A stretch of 64,000 nt of DNA from assembly GCA_905215725.1 (NCBI GenBank), contig CAJMRD010000001.1:1-64000 (forward strand), given 5' to 3'. The stretch comes from an uncultured bacterium (lineage in GTDB: Bacteria; Actinomycetota; Coriobacteriia; Coriobacteriales; Coriobacteriaceae). Positions 43,302 through 52,367 of the stretch are shown one piece after another; position 1 is the stretch's first letter, and the number at the start of each line of letters is the position of its first letter. The notes under the pieces were generated by a model. The model made no database searches. It saw only the letters and a list, made by a program, of their open reading frames with translations, and had not been told where the DNA came from. Both the position numbers and the translations under genes were made by a program.

Positions 43302-43703
43302 ATGAGCTCCGCTCGCAAGACTCTCAAAATCCTTGCCCTCATCTATTTTGTTTTGGGCATTGTCAGCCTCGTCATTGGAATCACCGGCGTCGCGACCGGC
43401 AACCTCGATTCCACGTACGGGTCGAACGCCATGATCGCTGCGGTCGTACTTGTCGCCAAGGGCATTGTCGATCTTGCCGCAGGCGTTGCGGGCATCAAGG
43501 GCGCCAACAAGCCTTCGCAGGTAGACGGCGCATTTAAGCTCGGTATCGTTGCCGCGGCAGCCACACTCCTCCAGGCCGTGTTCACGCTTCCCGCGCTCGG
43601 CGGTAGCTCCGTCAATATCGTCGCCTTTGTCATCGTGGTGTACGACCTGTTCTTTGTTCAGCAGGCACACGCCGTTAAGGCCGAGAACAAGGACCGCCTG
43701 TAA
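43302..43703 (+). CDS. Four-helix membrane protein, function unknown
   Basis: 133 residues, four hydrophobic helices (ILALIYFVLGIVSLVIGI; AMIAAVVLVAKGIVDLAAG; LGIVAAAATLLQAVF; IVAFVIVVYDLFFV) and short charged ends. AAAGGA precedes ATG 43302. Similar small 4-helix proteins are common in Coriobacteriia, but I cannot name the family. Terminated by a hairpin. Confidence 0.75.
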   Translation: MSSARKTLKILALIYFVLGIVSLVIGITGVATGNLDSTYGSNAMIAAVVLVAKGIVDLAAGVAGIKGANKPSQVDGAFKLGIVAAAATLLQAVFTLPALGGSSVNIVAFVIVVYDLFFVQQAHAVKAENKDRL

Positions 43704-43744
43704 GCGCCCGCTTCTCATAACCTCTGTTGCAGCCAAGCAACTAA

Positions 43745-43780
43745 AAAGGGCCGATCGCGCATCTCCGCGGTCGGCCCTTT
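43745..43780 (+). terminator. Terminator after the four-helix protein gene
   Basis: AAAGGGCCGA (43745-43754) pairs with TCGGCCCTTT (43771-43780). Perfect 10-bp stem. Confidence 0.8.
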
Positions 43781-43797
43781 ACGTTTGCCCAGATAAA

Positions 43798-43833
43798 ACC
43801 TACCAAAATAAACCTGTCCCTTTTTGGCAGGTT
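43798..43833. repeat. Palindromic repeat family A, copy 2
   Basis: Identical to copy 1 over 30 bases (43803-43832). One stem mismatch (A opposite C). It ends one base before the stop codon of the convergent rlmA gene. Confidence 0.8.
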
Positions 43834-43834
43834 G

Positions 43835-44650
43835 TTAGCTGTGGCGGTACTCGGCGATGATGAAGTCGATGTCGGTTTGAAGGGTATCCAAGTTTGCCAG
43901 GCGCTCTTTATCGGCAGGGCGCGTGCGGTAGTAGTACGGCGTCATCTGGAACACCGCCTCGATGTCGGCCTGAGTCTGAAGCGTAATATTCGCAGATACC
44001 CGCTGCGTTCCGACCAACTCGAGCTCGGTGGTCTTCGGCAGCTTCTCATCGTTAAGGTACGGCGTGTCGTAGAGCACCTCTTTGAGCCCAAAGAGATGAC
44101 GAGCACCCGGTACCACGGTATAGAGTGAACCCTCTGGCGCCAGCACGCGGGCAAATTCGCGCTCGTTAAAGGGAGCGAAGAGTTCGGTCACCATATCGAA
44201 GGCGCCATCGGCCACGGGGATGTCCTTCATGTTGGCCACGAAGTAGGTCGCATCGCCGCGCTTGGCGGCAAGGCGTACCATCTCTTTGCCCAGGTCGAAT
44301 CCATAAGCGTCCACGCCCGGCACCGCGCCCATGGCGCTGGTGTAGTAGCCCTCGCCGCAGCAAATATCGAGCAGCGTCATGGGACCATTCGTAGACGCGG
44401 CGTGCCCAGGCACCTGCTTGCGCGCCAGCTCAACCATCGCATCGCGCAACGGCGCGTAGTAGCCGCGGTTCAGAAAGTCGCGACGGCTGCGTGCCTGCGA
44501 CTTGGGATCGCCCATGGAGTCGCCGCTCTTGGACGAGCGCAGCAGATATAGATAGCCCTCGCGCGCACGGTCAAACCGGTGTCCGCCCGCGCACACAGCA
44601 CCGCGTTCGTCATCCACCAGCGGCTCATGGCAAACGGGACACAACAACAT
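43835..44650 (-). CDS. rlmA: 23S rRNA (guanine-N1)-methyltransferase, RlmA-like
   Basis: 271 residues. An N-terminal zinc module (CPVCHEPL...CAGGHRFD) precedes GYLYLL and a SAM-binding domain with LLDICCGEGYYTSAM, as in RlmA(I)/(II), which methylate G745/G748 of 23S rRNA. TELFAPFNEREFARVL and the late PYYYRTRP also fit. The start at 44650 is divergent from the MATE gene. In some bacteria RlmA-type methylation affects macrolide sensitivity. Confidence 0.9.
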   Translation of the reverse strand: MLLCPVCHEPLVDDERGAVCAGGHRFDRAREGYLYLLRSSKSGDSMGDPKSQARSRRDFLNRGYYAPLRDAMVELARKQVPGHAASTNGPMTLLDICCGEGYYTSAMGAVPGVDAYGFDLGKEMVRLAAKRGDATYFVANMKDIPVADGAFDMVTELFAPFNEREFARVLAPEGSLYTVVPGARHLFGLKEVLYDTPYLNDEKLPKTTELELVGTQRVSANITLQTQADIEAVFQMTPYYYRTRPADKERLANLDTLQTDIDFIIAEYRHS

Positions 44651-44706
44651 GGCAACTCCTTAGCGCGGACTACACAACGCCCACCATTGTCGCACGCCTT
44701 CCCCAC

Positions 44707-44766
44707 CTAGTCATTGGAGACGTTCTTGAATGACTAGTCGTTTTAGAACGTCCCCAATGACTAGTC
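44707..44766. repeat. Palindromic repeat family D, copy 1
   Basis: A 20-base arm beginning CTAGTCATT (44707-44726) pairs, with one mismatch, with 44745-44764; the loop carries GACTAGTC (44732-44739), itself a palindrome. It lies in the divergent rlmA/MATE gap. Confidence 0.8.
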
Positions 44767-44828
44767 AATTAGGAGTATCATCGTCTGCGCAAATAAGCAC
44801 AAAATAGCATGCTAGAGATTGAGAGCGT

Positions 44829-46211
44829 ATGGCTGACACCGCATCTAAGCACATTGACATGACCACCGGATCGCTGTGGCGCAATATTCCCCTGTTCGCC
44901 TTCCCCGTGGCCGCCACGAGCATCTTGGAGCAGCTGTCGAACCTCATCGCCACGGTCATCATCGGTAACTTCTCGGGCGACCAGGGAACCCTCGCCATGG
45001 CGGCGGTCGGCTCCAATGTTCCGCTTACCAGCCTTATGCTCAACCTGTTTATTGGCATATCGCTTGGCTCCAACGTGGTCATCGCCAACGCTATCGGCCG
45101 CAACGATCAGAACATGGTCAAACGCGCCGTCCATACCTCGATTTTAATGGCGCTCGTGGGCTTTGTCGTCATCGCCCTGGGCGAGATCTTTGCCGAGCCC
45201 ATGCTCGCCGCGCTCAACGTTCCCGCCGAGACCATGCCGCTCGCCTCACTCTATCTACGCGTCTTTTTGCTGAGCATGCCCTCGATCTTGCTCTACAACT
45301 TTGAGGCCGCGATCTTCCGCTCCGTCGGCATCACCCGCATGCCGCTGCAGGCGCTTGCCGTGTCCACCGTCCTCAACATTGGCCTGGACCTCATCTTTGT
45401 CCCTGTACTCCACTGGGGCGTCGCGGGCGTCGCCATCGCCACCGCCATCGCTTACACCGTCAGCGCCGCTACGCTCTTTATCCGCCTACTCAAGACCGAC
45501 TCCGTCGTCCGCGTCACCCCACGCGACCTGGCTATCGACCCCGTCGCCCTCAAGCGCATCGTCAAGATTGGCCTGCCCGCCGGCATCCAAAGCGCTGTCT
45601 TTGCCGTCGCCAACATCATCATCCAGTCTGCCATCAACAGCCTTGGCACCGAAGTCATGGCCGCATCGAGCGCCGCCATGAGTCTGGAGTACGTGTGCTA
45701 CAACCTGCTCAACAGCTTTAGCCAGGCGTGCACCACCTTTGTGGGACAAAACCACGGTGCCCGCCAGATCGATCGCTGCACCAAAACGCTTAAGGTCTGC
45801 CTGGTCGAAGGCGGTATCGTTGCACTCACCACGATCATCGTTATTGTCGGCCTGGGACGCGAGATCTTGTCGCTGTTCAACAGCGACCCCAACATCGTCT
45901 CGATCGGCTATATCCGCGTATGTTCGATCTTCCCGGCGTACGCCTTTAGCATGTTCTACGAAAACATGTCGGGCTACCTGCGCGGCTTTGGTATCTCGCT
46001 CACGCCCGCCCTCATCACCATGATCTGCGTCTGCGGCATCCGCTTCTATTGGGTTTTCTGCGTGTTCCCGCACTTCCGCACCTTTGCGAACATCATGATG
46101 GTCTACCCCATCAGCCTGGGCACCACGGCGTTCTTTATGGTCGTGGCGGTACTACTTTGCCACCCGGCACGCACCTATCGCGCCACCCAAGCCAAAGCGA
46201 CAGCCCGCTAA
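44829..46211 (+). CDS. MATE-family efflux transporter
   Basis: 460 residues, twelve hydrophobic helices. MATE features: GSLWRNIPLFAFPVAATSILEQL, SNVVIANAIGRND at the end of the first half-repeat start, LYNFEAAIFRSVGITRMPL, and CTTFVGQNHGARQIDRC in the second half. It exports drugs or metabolites with Na+ or H+. ATG 44829 follows GAGAG. Family D repeat lies in its promoter region. Confidence 0.92.
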   Translation: MADTASKHIDMTTGSLWRNIPLFAFPVAATSILEQLSNLIATVIIGNFSGDQGTLAMAAVGSNVPLTSLMLNLFIGISLGSNVVIANAIGRNDQNMVKRAVHTSILMALVGFVVIALGEIFAEPMLAALNVPAETMPLASLYLRVFLLSMPSILLYNFEAAIFRSVGITRMPLQALAVSTVLNIGLDLIFVPVLHWGVAGVAIATAIAYTVSAATLFIRLLKTDSVVRVTPRDLAIDPVALKRIVKIGLPAGIQSAVFAVANIIIQSAINSLGTEVMAASSAAMSLEYVCYNLLNSFSQACTTFVGQNHGARQIDRCTKTLKVCLVEGGIVALTTIIVIVGLGREILSLFNSDPNIVSIGYIRVCSIFPAYAFSMFYENMSGYLRGFGISLTPALITMICVCGIRFYWVFCVFPHFRTFANIMMVYPISLGTTAFFMVVAVLLCHPARTYRATQAKATAR

Positions 46212-46238
46212 ACACCGCACTCAACGCCACGCCAGTCA

Positions 46239-47105
46239 TTAATTGACAATATGCGAGCTCATATAGTCGATAAAGCGCCTCGTGGCGATGGGCATGGTGT
46301 CCCAGCTGCGCCAGGCGGCCACCACGTCGCGCGAGGGGGCATGCACGATGGGCCGCACACGAATATCGGCTCGCATGCCCTCCACAGTACGACGGTAGAG
46401 CATACTCACGCCCAGGCCCTCCTCCACCATCGCCATAATGGTGTAGTCGTCGGTGACCTCGCTCGTCACGTGCGGCGACAGCCCATGCGCCGCGAATGCA
46501 TCGAGCACCAGGCTCTGTTCGCCCTCATCCAGCAGCACAAACGGCTCGGACGCCAGGTCGGCGAGCGTCACCTTTTCCTTTGCCGCCAGCGGATGCGCGG
46601 CCGGCAACAATGCCACCAACTCGTCGTGATAGACCACGCGCTTCTCGAGCCCAGCGGTAAATCCGCGCGCCGTAAAGCAAAAGTCAACCACGCCATCGTG
46701 CACCCACTGGGCGTTGCGCGTGTAATCGCCCTGCTTGAGGGTAAAGTGCACGCCCGGATGTAGGGCCCCAAAGTCGCGGATCACACGCGGCAGCACGGTA
46801 CGACTCACGTTGGTAAACGTCGCGATGCGAATATCGGTCGACGAAAGCCCCAGCAGCTCCTGGCGCTTGCCCTCGAGCTCGGCCTCGGCGGTCACAATCT
46901 GGCGCAGGTACGGCAGATATTGTTTACCGTCGCGCGTAAGCGACACGCCCTGCTTTCCGCGCTCGATAAGCGTGGTGCCCAGCTCGCGCTCGAGCGCCTT
47001 GACAGCCTGGCTCACCGCACTTTGCGTATAGCCCAGCTCGTCCGCCGCACGTTTCAGGCTGCCGCAATCGACCACCATACAAACAATCTGATACCGCGAT
47101 GCCAT
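46239..47105 (-). CDS. LysR-family regulator, divergent from an EamA exporter (pair 2)
   Basis: 288 residues; helix-turn-helix AADELGYTQSAVSQAVKALE and the effector domain with DDYTIMAMVEEGLGVSML, very close to DDYAIMAMVEDGLGVSIL in the LysR at 11047-11904. GGAGG lies before ATG 47105. It is divergent from the EamA gene at 47264, as in pair 1. Confidence 0.9.
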   Translation of the reverse strand: MASRYQIVCMVVDCGSLKRAADELGYTQSAVSQAVKALERELGTTLIERGKQGVSLTRDGKQYLPYLRQIVTAEAELEGKRQELLGLSSTDIRIATFTNVSRTVLPRVIRDFGALHPGVHFTLKQGDYTRNAQWVHDGVVDFCFTARGFTAGLEKRVVYHDELVALLPAAHPLAAKEKVTLADLASEPFVLLDEGEQSLVLDAFAAHGLSPHVTSEVTDDYTIMAMVEEGLGVSMLYRRTVEGMRADIRVRPIVHAPSRDVVAAWRSWDTMPIATRRFIDYMSSHIVN

Positions 47106-47263
47106 CGTGCCTCCACATCAATGCAGCCGTAAAACGTTTTGCCAGGGCTTTTCGCGCCTACTTTAGCGTTTCTTAATCATACTGAAGATACATTCGCTTT
47201 ACTACATCCACATCTGGGAGCAGAATCCTTTGTACGAAACCGTTCTGTAACAAAAGGAGTCCC

Positions 47264-48166
47264 ATGGATCGCAAAAAAGCAATCGCGCTCTCATTTTCCG
47301 TTCCCGTCGCATGGGGCTTTTCGTATCCCCTCATGAAGATCGGTATGGACAGCATGAACGCCACGAGCATCGTCGCGCTACGCTGCATCATCGCCTTTGT
47401 GGTCTGCCTGCTGCTCTTCCACAAGCACGCGTTGCGCATCAACCGCGACCTTATGGTCCGTGCCGCCATCATCGGCGCCATTATGGCAACCGAGCTCACC
47501 TGCATGTGCCTGGGCTCCAGCCTCACCTCCGCCTCCACCGCCGGCTTTTTGCAGAGCCTGACGGTCGTGATCGTGCCGTTTGCCAACGCCGCCCTGCTGC
47601 GTCGCGCCCCCGAGCGCAAAGTGCTCGTCGGCACCGCCATCGTCACCTGCGGTATGTTGTTGCTCTCGGGCGCCGACTTTACCAGCCTGAATCCCGGCGC
47701 AATCATCATGCTGCTCTCGGCCTTTATCTATGCCAGCCACATTATCGTGGCCAAGCGCTTTGTCGAAGAAGTCGACCCGCTGTCCCTGGGCGTTTGGCAG
47801 CTGGGCTTTGGCGGCCTGTTCTCGGGCATCGCCGCATTCACCTTTGGCGGCTTCACGCTTCCCAGCACGCCCAGCGAGATCGTGGTCGTCGTCGCGCTCG
47901 CGCTCATCTGCTCTGCTTACGGCTTTATCACCCAGACGCTCGTGCAGCCCCACGTGCCCGCCGAGACCACTGGCTTCGCCTTCTCGCTCGAGCCGGTCTG
48001 CTCCGCCGTCTTTTCGTTCTTCCTGGTCGGCGAGGTCCTGAGCCCCATCGCCTTCTTTGGCGCCGCCCTCATCCTCACCGGCGTCATGGTAGCAACCGTC
48101 GAGCTTCCGCGCCTTCGCGCACATGGACAGGCTCGCATGGCGGGAGCACCCGAGCACGTCTCGTAG
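47264..48166 (+). CDS. EamA/DMT-family transporter (pair 2)
   Basis: 300 residues, about ten helices in two EamA repeats: PVAWGFSYPLMKIGMDSMN, CLGSSLTSASTAGFLQSLTV in repeat 1 and FITQTLVQPHVPAETTGFAF, SLEPVCSAVFSFFLVGEVLS in repeat 2. AAAGGAG precedes ATG 47264. Probably controlled by the divergent LysR. Substrate unknown. Confidence 0.9.
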   Translation: MDRKKAIALSFSVPVAWGFSYPLMKIGMDSMNATSIVALRCIIAFVVCLLLFHKHALRINRDLMVRAAIIGAIMATELTCMCLGSSLTSASTAGFLQSLTVVIVPFANAALLRRAPERKVLVGTAIVTCGMLLLSGADFTSLNPGAIIMLLSAFIYASHIIVAKRFVEEVDPLSLGVWQLGFGGLFSGIAAFTFGGFTLPSTPSEIVVVVALALICSAYGFITQTLVQPHVPAETTGFAFSLEPVCSAVFSFFLVGEVLSPIAFFGAALILTGVMVATVELPRLRAHGQARMAGAPEHVS

Positions 48167-48254
48167 ACCCCGCTCTTCATACAGCCGTGGCATAAAGGCA
48201 ACCGGTGCGCCTTTACAATAGATGCCAACAAAGCATCTGACGTAAAGGAGCCCC

Positions 48255-48980
48255 ATGGACGCCGCGACCCGCGACCGCAACATAGCAACTTGGTTGGGCG
48301 ATGCGCCGCAGCCGGTACGTGACACTACGAACCAGCTGCTCGAGCGCATCGCCCTTTTGCGTGCCGAGCAGACCATCTACCCGGCACAAGACGACATCCT
48401 CAATGCCCTCGCCTACACGCCGGCCGACCAGGTCAAAGTTGTCATCTTGGGTCAAGACCCCTATCACGGACCCAACCAGGCCATGGGACTGTCGTTCTCG
48501 GTCCCCGCGACGCAAACCAAGCTGCCGCCAAGCCTGCGCAACATCTATAAGGAGCTCAAAGCCGATCTGGGCTGCCCCATTCCCGCCACGGGAGACCTAA
48601 CCCCATGGGCACAGCAGGGCGTCTTGCTCCTCAACACTACGCTCACCGTGCGCGAGCATGCCGCCAACTCGCACGCCAGACTGGGCTGGAGCACCCTGAC
48701 CGACTACGTTATCGAACGCTGCTGCCAGCTGCCCCAGCCGGTAGTCTTTTTGGCATGGGGCCGCTTTGCCCAGCAGATGGTCGAGGGCAAGCTCGCCGCA
48801 ACTGGTGCGGGCAAGGCAACCGGTAAGTTCTGCCTGGCCTCTACGCACCCCTCGCCGCTTTCGGCCAACCGTGCCACGGCAGAACTCCCCGCCTTTATGG
48901 GGTCGCGCCCCTTCTCCGCTGCCAATCGGCTACTCGAACAGCACGGCTCGACCCCCGTCAACTGGACTTGTCTCGGCTAA
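48255..48980 (+). CDS. ung: Uracil-DNA glycosylase
   Basis: 241 residues. Family 1 UDG motifs are complete: GQDPYHGPNQAMGLSFSV with the catalytic Asp, LLLNTTLTV, and HPSPLSANR with the catalytic His. It removes uracil from DNA. AAAGGAG precedes ATG 48255. Single gene followed by a strong terminator. Confidence 0.96.
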   Translation: MDAATRDRNIATWLGDAPQPVRDTTNQLLERIALLRAEQTIYPAQDDILNALAYTPADQVKVVILGQDPYHGPNQAMGLSFSVPATQTKLPPSLRNIYKELKADLGCPIPATGDLTPWAQQGVLLLNTTLTVREHAANSHARLGWSTLTDYVIERCCQLPQPVVFLAWGRFAQQMVEGKLAATGAGKATGKFCLASTHPSPLSANRATAELPAFMGSRPFSAANRLLEQHGSTPVNWTCLG

Positions 48981-48995
48981 CAATCGATACATCAA

Positions 48996-49029
48996 AAACG
49001 CGCCCGACGGCTTTCCATCGGGCGCGTTT
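48996..49029. terminator. Bidirectional terminator between ung and the SDR gene
   Basis: AAACGCGCCCGA (48996-49007) pairs with TCGGGCGCGTTT (49018-49029). Perfect 12-bp stem between convergent genes. Confidence 0.9.
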
Positions 49030-49030
49030 C

Positions 49031-49711
49031 CTATTCGGGCCAAATAAATTGCGTGCGGCCGGCCTCGCCGCCATCGATCAACAGGCTCTGCCCGGTCATA
49101 AACCGGTTGGTCACGCCCACAAAGTAGATCCACTCGGCGATCTCTTGGGCGGTGGCCCAGCGTTTAAGCGGCGTGAGCTCCATAATCTGGTTCCACAGGT
49201 GCTCGTCTTCCATCACGCAACGGTTGAGCGGCGTGATAACGCCACCCGGGTCCACACTGTTGGCGATGGCCTGCGGCGCTAGACGGTTTGCAAGGTTCTT
49301 GGTGTAGGCGATAACACCGCCCTTGCTGGCGGCATAGGCGGGAAACTCCGATCCCGTATGCCCACTCGCCGACCCCACATTGACCACGGATTTGATAGTC
49401 GGCGCCGGCTTGGCGGCAAGCCCCTCCCCCACAAAGGCATAGCGCTCGGTCACGTTGATGGTGCCACACAGGTTGGCGGCGATGTCGTCGGCCGAATCCT
49501 GCGTACCGGCAACGTTCACGATTACCTGAGGCTCAAGGTCGCCCGGAAACGAGTCCGGCTCGCGGACATCAACGATCAGATGGCGGTAGCGCTCGTGTTC
49601 GATCGCCGCCGGCAAAAGATCAAAGCCCACGACCTCGTGACCTTCATCCAAAAAGCGCTGCACACACGCGGCTCCGATACCGCCCGAAGCGCCCGTGATC
49701 AAAACCCGCAT
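49031..49711 (-). CDS. Short-chain dehydrogenase/reductase
   Basis: 226 residues, Rossmann fold with TGASGGIG at the N-terminus, NVAG, catalytic Ser in NVGSASG and YAASK (Tyr and Lys). It resembles 3-alpha-hydroxysteroid dehydrogenase/carbonyl reductase-type SDRs as well as fatty-acid reductases. In a bile-salt-handling gut bacterium a steroid substrate is tempting but unproven. It starts nine bases after the transporter gene stop on the same strand, so the two are probably one operon. Confidence 0.88.
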   Translation of the reverse strand: MRVLITGASGGIGAACVQRFLDEGHEVVGFDLLPAAIEHERYRHLIVDVREPDSFPGDLEPQVIVNVAGTQDSADDIAANLCGTINVTERYAFVGEGLAAKPAPTIKSVVNVGSASGHTGSEFPAYAASKGGVIAYTKNLANRLAPQAIANSVDPGGVITPLNRCVMEDEHLWNQIMELTPLKRWATAQEIAEWIYFVGVTNRFMTGQSLLIDGGEAGRTQFIWPE

Positions 49712-49720
49712 ACTTGCTCC

Positions 49721-50443
49721 TTAGGCGGTTGCGTGGCGCTCGAGGTACTCGGAGCCCACATTCTCGCGCTCCCAGCCGCGCACGACCTTGTAGCCCACGG
49801 GGCTCAGGAAGACCTCGCACAGCAGCTCGGCGACAGCGCCGGTCAGCGAGCACATAAGGACCTGCACCCAGGTCCAACCAAAGAATGTGTGGCTCACCAC
49901 AATGGCAAAGACCAGGTTGTCGATAAACTGGCCAACGCCCGTGGACACATAGGAACGGAAGGCAAAGCTCGCAAAGTTATTCTTTTTGAGCATACGGCCA
50001 AGCGACTGGTTGAGCGTGGAGTTAACCACGGCAGAGACGAGCATGGCAAGCGAAGAGCCCAGCACCACGTACCAGGTGCCGCCGATGGTGGCGTTAAGGG
50101 CGGTATTGACCTCGATCATGCCCGTGTCGTAGTAGGCGCCCCACATGCCGGGCGTGAGCGAGCATGCCCAAAAGCACAGGCTCACGGCCAGGTTGACCAG
50201 CAGCGCGAGGATAGAGATTTTGATGGATGCCTTGGCGCCAAAGCGCTTGCAGATCATGTCCTGGCACAAAAACGAGACCCAGCTCACCACAAAGCCGCAA
50301 TCGAGTGCCAGATACGGCAGGCTGATGAGCTCCTTGTTGGCCAGCAGGTTCATCATGATGACGCTCACGAAAAACAGCGAAACCGTTGCCGCGGGAATGC
50401 TCCGCAACAGGACCTTATAGTCCTCCATGACCTTCTTGATCAT
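49721..50443 (-). CDS. VUT/YhhQ-family transporter, probable queuosine-precursor importer
   Basis: 240 residues, about six to seven helices with the YhhQ/COG1738 marks: FFVSVIMMNLLANKELIS, a Cys/Lys-rich cytoplasmic loop DMICKRFGAKASIKIS, and VGQFIDNLVFAIVVSH. YhhQ proteins import queuine-pathway precursors such as preQ1. ATG 50443 has AAAGGAG. The leader holds two hairpins and ends in a possible preQ1-like fold; a good promoter lies at 50529-50557. The SDR gene follows nine bases later. Confidence 0.88.
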   Translation of the reverse strand: MIKKVMEDYKVLLRSIPAATVSLFFVSVIMMNLLANKELISLPYLALDCGFVVSWVSFLCQDMICKRFGAKASIKISILALLVNLAVSLCFWACSLTPGMWGAYYDTGMIEVNTALNATIGGTWYVVLGSSLAMLVSAVVNSTLNQSLGRMLKKNNFASFAFRSYVSTGVGQFIDNLVFAIVVSHTFFGWTWVQVLMCSLTGAVAELLCEVFLSPVGYKVVRGWERENVGSEYLERHATA

Positions 50444-50445
50444 TA

Positions 50446-50499
50446 TGTACTCCTTTGGTTTTAGGTTTAACGAGCAGGATATCGGACCCGAACTGCTCG
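50446..50499 (-). ncRNA. Structured leader, possible preQ1-type riboswitch
   Basis: Transcript 5' to 3': CGAGCAG (50499-50493), loop TTCGGGTCCGATATC, CTGCTCG (50477-50471), then the A-rich TTAAACCTAAAACC before the ribosome site. GGGT in the loop could pair with ACC of the tail as a pseudoknot, the general plan of class I preQ1 aptamers. The canonical core is not exact, so this is a candidate only. Confidence 0.3.
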
Positions 50500-50528
50500 G
50501 ACGTCTCGGTCTTGAGACGACGGTGGGT

Positions 50529-50557
50529 ATGATAGCCGCTCACACGGCATCAGGCAA
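50529..50557 (-). promoter_or_regulatory. Promoter of the VUT transporter gene
   Basis: On the minus strand TTGCCT (-35, 50557-50552) and TATCAT (-10, 50534-50529) are 17 bases apart. Transcription would begin near 50522, giving an ~80-base leader with two hairpins. Confidence 0.6.
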
Positions 50558-50599
50558 GCAAACGGCGCGGCAGCCCCGCAGGGCCACCGCGTCGATGCG

Positions 50600-52213
50600 T
50601 TAAAAGGCCACGTTGCCAAACTCCGACAGGATAAGGTCGGGGTTGTGGTCGGTTGCCCAATCAACGTTCCACGGGCTCGTGAACAGCAGCAGCTTGCCGC
50701 CGCGCATGTCCTCGACGCGCAGCGTGTCGCGCGTGAGCGAAAGGCCCGGGACATCGATGGTGTCGGGGTCGTTCTGGATCCAGCGGATGTCCGTATAGGG
50801 CAGCGGCTGGCGACGAACCTCAACACGGTACTCGGCCTTGAGGCGGCGCTCGAGCACCTCAAACTGCAGCACGCCAACCACGCCCACGATGACGCTCTCC
50901 ATGCCGGCACCCAGCTCGCGGAAGATCTGGATGGCACCCTCCTGGGCAAGCTCCTCCATACCCTTGACGAACTGCTTGCGCTTGAGCGTATCGACCTGCG
51001 TAATGCGAGCGAACATCTCGGGGGCAAACGTCGGGATCTGCGGATACTGCACGTGACGCTTGCCGGAGCACACGGTGTCACCGATGCTAAAGATACCCGG
51101 GTCGAACAGGCCCACGATATCGCCCGCGTACGCCTCGTCAACAATCGCGCGGTCATCGGCCATCATCGACGTGCCCGTGGCAAGCTTGAGTTTGCGGTTG
51201 CCCTGCACGTGGAAGGCATCCATGCCGCGCTCGAACTTGCCCGAGCAAATACGCACAAAGGCGATGCGGTCGCGGTGGTTCTTGTCCATGTTGGCCTGGA
51301 TCTTAAACACAAAGCCGCTAAAGTCGTCGCGGCAGGGATCGACCGGCTCGCCGGTGAGCGTATCGGTATAGGCGCGCGGCGTCGGGGCCAGACGCAGGAA
51401 CTCCTTGAGGAAGGGCTCCACGCCAAAGTTGGTAAGCGCCGAGCCAAAGAACGCCGGACTCAGCTTGCCGCAGGCCACGGCATCCAAATCGAGCTCGTCG
51501 CCGGCACCATCGAGCAGCTCGATGTCGTCCATCAGGTTCTTATGGTTCTCCTCGCCGATGAGCTCGTCCATGGAAGGATCGCCCAGCTCGGCCTCGACCT
51601 CGGCGACCTTCTTGGTGGCGTTGGCGTGGCCGTCGCCCTCAAAGGCAATGACGCGACGGGTCTGACGGTCGAACACGCCGCGGAAATTGCGGCCGCTGCC
51701 GATCGGCCAATTCATAGGATACGTATTGATGCCCAGGACATTCTCGATCTCTTCCATGAGCTCAAACGGATCGCGAGCCTCGTGGTCGAGCTTGTTCACA
51801 AAGGTGAAAATGGGAATGTGGCGCAGCGTACAGACCTTAAAGAGCTTTTTGGTCTGGGCCTCGACGCCCTTGGCGCCGTCGATGACCATGACAGCGGCGT
51901 CGGCGGCCATAAGGGTACGGTAGGTATCCTCCGAAAAGTCCTGGTGTCCGGGGGTATCGAGAATGTTGACGCAGGCGCCGTCGTAGGTGAACTGCAGCAC
52001 CGAGGAGGTAACGGAGATACCGCGCTCCTTCTCGATGTCCATCCAGTCCGAGACGGCATGCTTGGCCGAGCTCTTGCCCTTGACCGAGCCAGCAGTCTGA
52101 ATGCTGCCGGTATAGAGCAGCAGCTTCTCGGTAAGTGTGGTCTTACCGGCGTCCGGGTGGCTGATGATCGCGAATGTGCGGCGCGACGAGATTTCATCCG
52201 ACAGGCTTGCCAT
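50600..52213 (-). CDS. prfC: Peptide chain release factor 3
   Basis: 537 residues. RF3 is the GTPase that removes RF1/RF2 from the ribosome. Motifs: SHPDAGKTTLTEKLL, ERGISVTSSVLQF, LDTPGHQDFSEDTYR, FVNKLD, then domains II-III with VVGVLQFEVLERRL. ATG 52213 has AAAGGA; the longer frame adds nine residues without a ribosome site. Followed by the VUT/SDR operon, which has its own promoter. Confidence 0.95.
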   Translation of the reverse strand: MASLSDEISSRRTFAIISHPDAGKTTLTEKLLLYTGSIQTAGSVKGKSSAKHAVSDWMDIEKERGISVTSSVLQFTYDGACVNILDTPGHQDFSEDTYRTLMAADAAVMVIDGAKGVEAQTKKLFKVCTLRHIPIFTFVNKLDHEARDPFELMEEIENVLGINTYPMNWPIGSGRNFRGVFDRQTRRVIAFEGDGHANATKKVAEVEAELGDPSMDELIGEENHKNLMDDIELLDGAGDELDLDAVACGKLSPAFFGSALTNFGVEPFLKEFLRLAPTPRAYTDTLTGEPVDPCRDDFSGFVFKIQANMDKNHRDRIAFVRICSGKFERGMDAFHVQGNRKLKLATGTSMMADDRAIVDEAYAGDIVGLFDPGIFSIGDTVCSGKRHVQYPQIPTFAPEMFARITQVDTLKRKQFVKGMEELAQEGAIQIFRELGAGMESVIVGVVGVLQFEVLERRLKAEYRVEVRRQPLPYTDIRWIQNDPDTIDVPGLSLTRDTLRVEDMRGGKLLLFTSPWNVDWATDHNPDLILSEFGNVAF

Positions 52214-52298
52214 GCGGATCCTTTCTTGCATTGAGTGCATTACGTCGTTGTAACCGTATTATTGTAGCCGCGAAATCCCGCTCTAGGGCACCTATCAG

Positions 52299-52348
52299 GA
52301 CAAATTCATCAGTTGGGGCCTGGATAGCCGGCCCAATCTGAATTTGTC
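52299..52348. repeat. Imperfect palindrome (family C) between prfC and the GntR gene
   Basis: GACAAATTCA (52299-52308) pairs with TGAATTTGTC (52339-52348); inner GGGGCC and GGCCC also pair. Only one copy was seen, but its design matches families A, B and D. Confidence 0.5.
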
Positions 52349-52367
52349 TCTTGCGCAACTGTGCATA

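Noticed and set aside
49031..49711. Hydroxysteroid dehydrogenase assignment for the SDR
   Set aside because: SDR motifs alone do not identify the substrate; only the general family is supported.
50645..52234. 529-codon plus-strand frame
   Set aside because: Antisense to prfC; no ribosome site and composition typical of a shadow frame.
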